A DNA stretch of 5,958 nucleotides from Ilumatobacter sp. GTDB taxonomy: Bacteria; Actinomycetota; Acidimicrobiia; Acidimicrobiales; Ilumatobacteraceae. The stretch is from NCBI GenBank assembly GCA_029263275.1, contig JAJCXU010000020.1, forward strand, positions 1 through 5,958, in the 5' to 3' direction. Below, piece by piece: positions 5,397 to 5,958 of this stretch. How positions within the stretch are numbered: the first letter of the stretch is position 1; every line of letters starts with the position of its first letter. The notes beneath the pieces are model-generated. The model was not told the origin of the DNA. It worked only from the letters and a program-made list of their open reading frames with translations, and ran no database searches. Position numbers and translations under genes: made by a program.

Positions 5397-5958
5397 CGAC
5401 CCTGCTCGACGCCGGAGCGGTGCTCGGTTGGGGCGTCCCGACAATGCGCGAATTGCCATGGCGCGCCGAACGTGACCCCTGGCGAATCCTCGTGAGCGAG
5501 GTGATGCTGCAGCAGACCCAGGTCGAGCGTGTCATTCCCAAATGGAACGCCTTTCTCGCTGCATTCCCGACCCCGGCTGCGTGTGCCGCCGCAACGCTGG
5601 GCGATGTGCTGCGACTCTGGCAAGGCCTCGGCTATCCACGTCGCGCCCGCAATCTGCAGGCGGCCGCAGCCGTCGTGGTCGACCGGCACGACGGGCGGCT
5701 GCCCGATGACCTCGACGCGCTTCTCGCTCTGCCCGGCATCGGGCCGTACACCGCTCGCGCCGTTCTCGCCTTCGCCTACGAGCGCGATGTTGCGGTCGTC
5801 GACACGAACATTGCTCGCATCCTGGCGCGGACAGCGGGTGAGCGGTTGACACCGAAACGAGCCCAGACCCGAGCGGACGAAGCAGTCCCCGAAGGGCAAG
5901 GCTGGGTGTGGAACCAGGTGGTGATGGACCTCGGCGCCACCATCTGCCGGCCCAACCC
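5393..5958 (+). CDS. mutY: A/G-specific adenine DNA glycosylase MutY (3'-truncated by window edge)
   Basis: The frame runs from a GTG at 5393, inside the GTGA overlap with the methyltransferase stop, to the end of the window with no stop: 188 codons, of a protein usually about 290-350 residues. MutY removes adenine mispaired with 8-oxoguanine or guanine in base excision repair. Diagnostic motifs are RELPWR (19-24), SEVMLQQTQVERV (35-47) with the catalytic glutamate at E36, WQGLGYPRRARNL (76-88), the helix-hairpin-helix LPGIGPYTARAV (113-124), and VVDTNIARIL (135-144) with catalytic D137. The last visible residues, ATICRPN, include C185, expected to be the first of four cysteines of the C-terminal 4Fe-4S cluster. 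The remaining cysteines and the 8-oxoG-recognising C-terminal domain lie beyond the window. QQTQV and the following motifs favour MutY over endonuclease III. Proline at GLGYP is, as I recall, common in actinobacterial MutY. It probably depends on upstream translation for expression. Confidence 0.95.
   Translation, partial: MTTLLDAGAVLGWGVPTMRELPWRAERDPWRILVSEVMLQQTQVERVIPKWNAFLAAFPTPAACAAATLGDVLRLWQGLGYPRRARNLQAAAAVVVDRHDGRLPDDLDALLALPGIGPYTARAVLAFAYERDVAVVDTNIARILARTAGERLTPKRAQTRADEAVPEGQGWVWNQVVMDLGATICRPN

Noticed and set aside
4662..5459. A 265-codon open frame on the minus strand opposite the methyltransferase
   Set aside because: It lies fully antisense to a motif-confirmed gene, its translation has no recognisable domain, and long antisense frames are expected in GC-rich coding DNA.
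1..5958. Mobile, defence or CRISPR system, tRNA or rRNA
   Set aside because: There is no transposase, integrase, direct-repeat array, tRNA cloverleaf or compositional break; all space is filled by conventional genes with similar codon use.

Overview
This window is a dense, one-directional stretch of a GC-rich chromosome: seven protein genes, all on the + strand, filling nearly all 5,958 bases. The first gene enters from the left edge and the last runs off the right edge. GC-biased codon use, GTG starts, ATGA/GTGA stop-start overlaps, and a paired Get3/ArsA-like ATPase operon resembling mycobacterial Rv3679-Rv3680 all point to an actinobacterium. An Acidimicrobiia-type lineage is my best guess, but that is an inference and not proven by the sequence. 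I see no RNA genes, insertion sequences, CRISPR arrays or phage genes.

Region by region: 1-1592 holds two tandem ArsA/Get3-family ATPases joined by a 4-base overlap, the first missing its N-terminal half. A 76-base gap (1593-1668) contains a GC-rich hairpin and a candidate -10 box placed for a leaderless transcript. Positions 1669-2664 encode a cytoplasmic serine hydrolase of the beta-lactamase/class C fold. A 93-base gap (2665-2757) is bracketed by two copies of the palindrome CTGATCAG and ends in a good Shine-Dalgarno sequence. From 2758 to the right edge, four genes overlap one another (14, about 17 and 4 bases): a multi-pass membrane protein of the LPG-synthase-TM/flippase-like family, a MaoC-type hotdog dehydratase, a class I SAM-dependent methyltransferase, and the adenine DNA glycosylase MutY (truncated by the window edge just after its first iron-sulfur cysteine).

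How they work together: only the ATPase pair has an obvious joint function, probably as a heteromeric ATPase. The P-loop of the second subunit has proline where Get3 has its signature lysine, which suggests asymmetric, composite active sites. The last four genes look translationally coupled, but their predicted activities (lipid-type membrane transport, acyl-CoA hydration, methylation, DNA repair) do not form a recognisable pathway. This looks like ordinary core chromosome. The points worth a second look are the P-loop substitution, an Asp-to-Asn change in the MaoC active-site motif, the candidate leaderless promoter, and the CTGATCAG pair. I found no convincing evidence of a new defence or mobile system.
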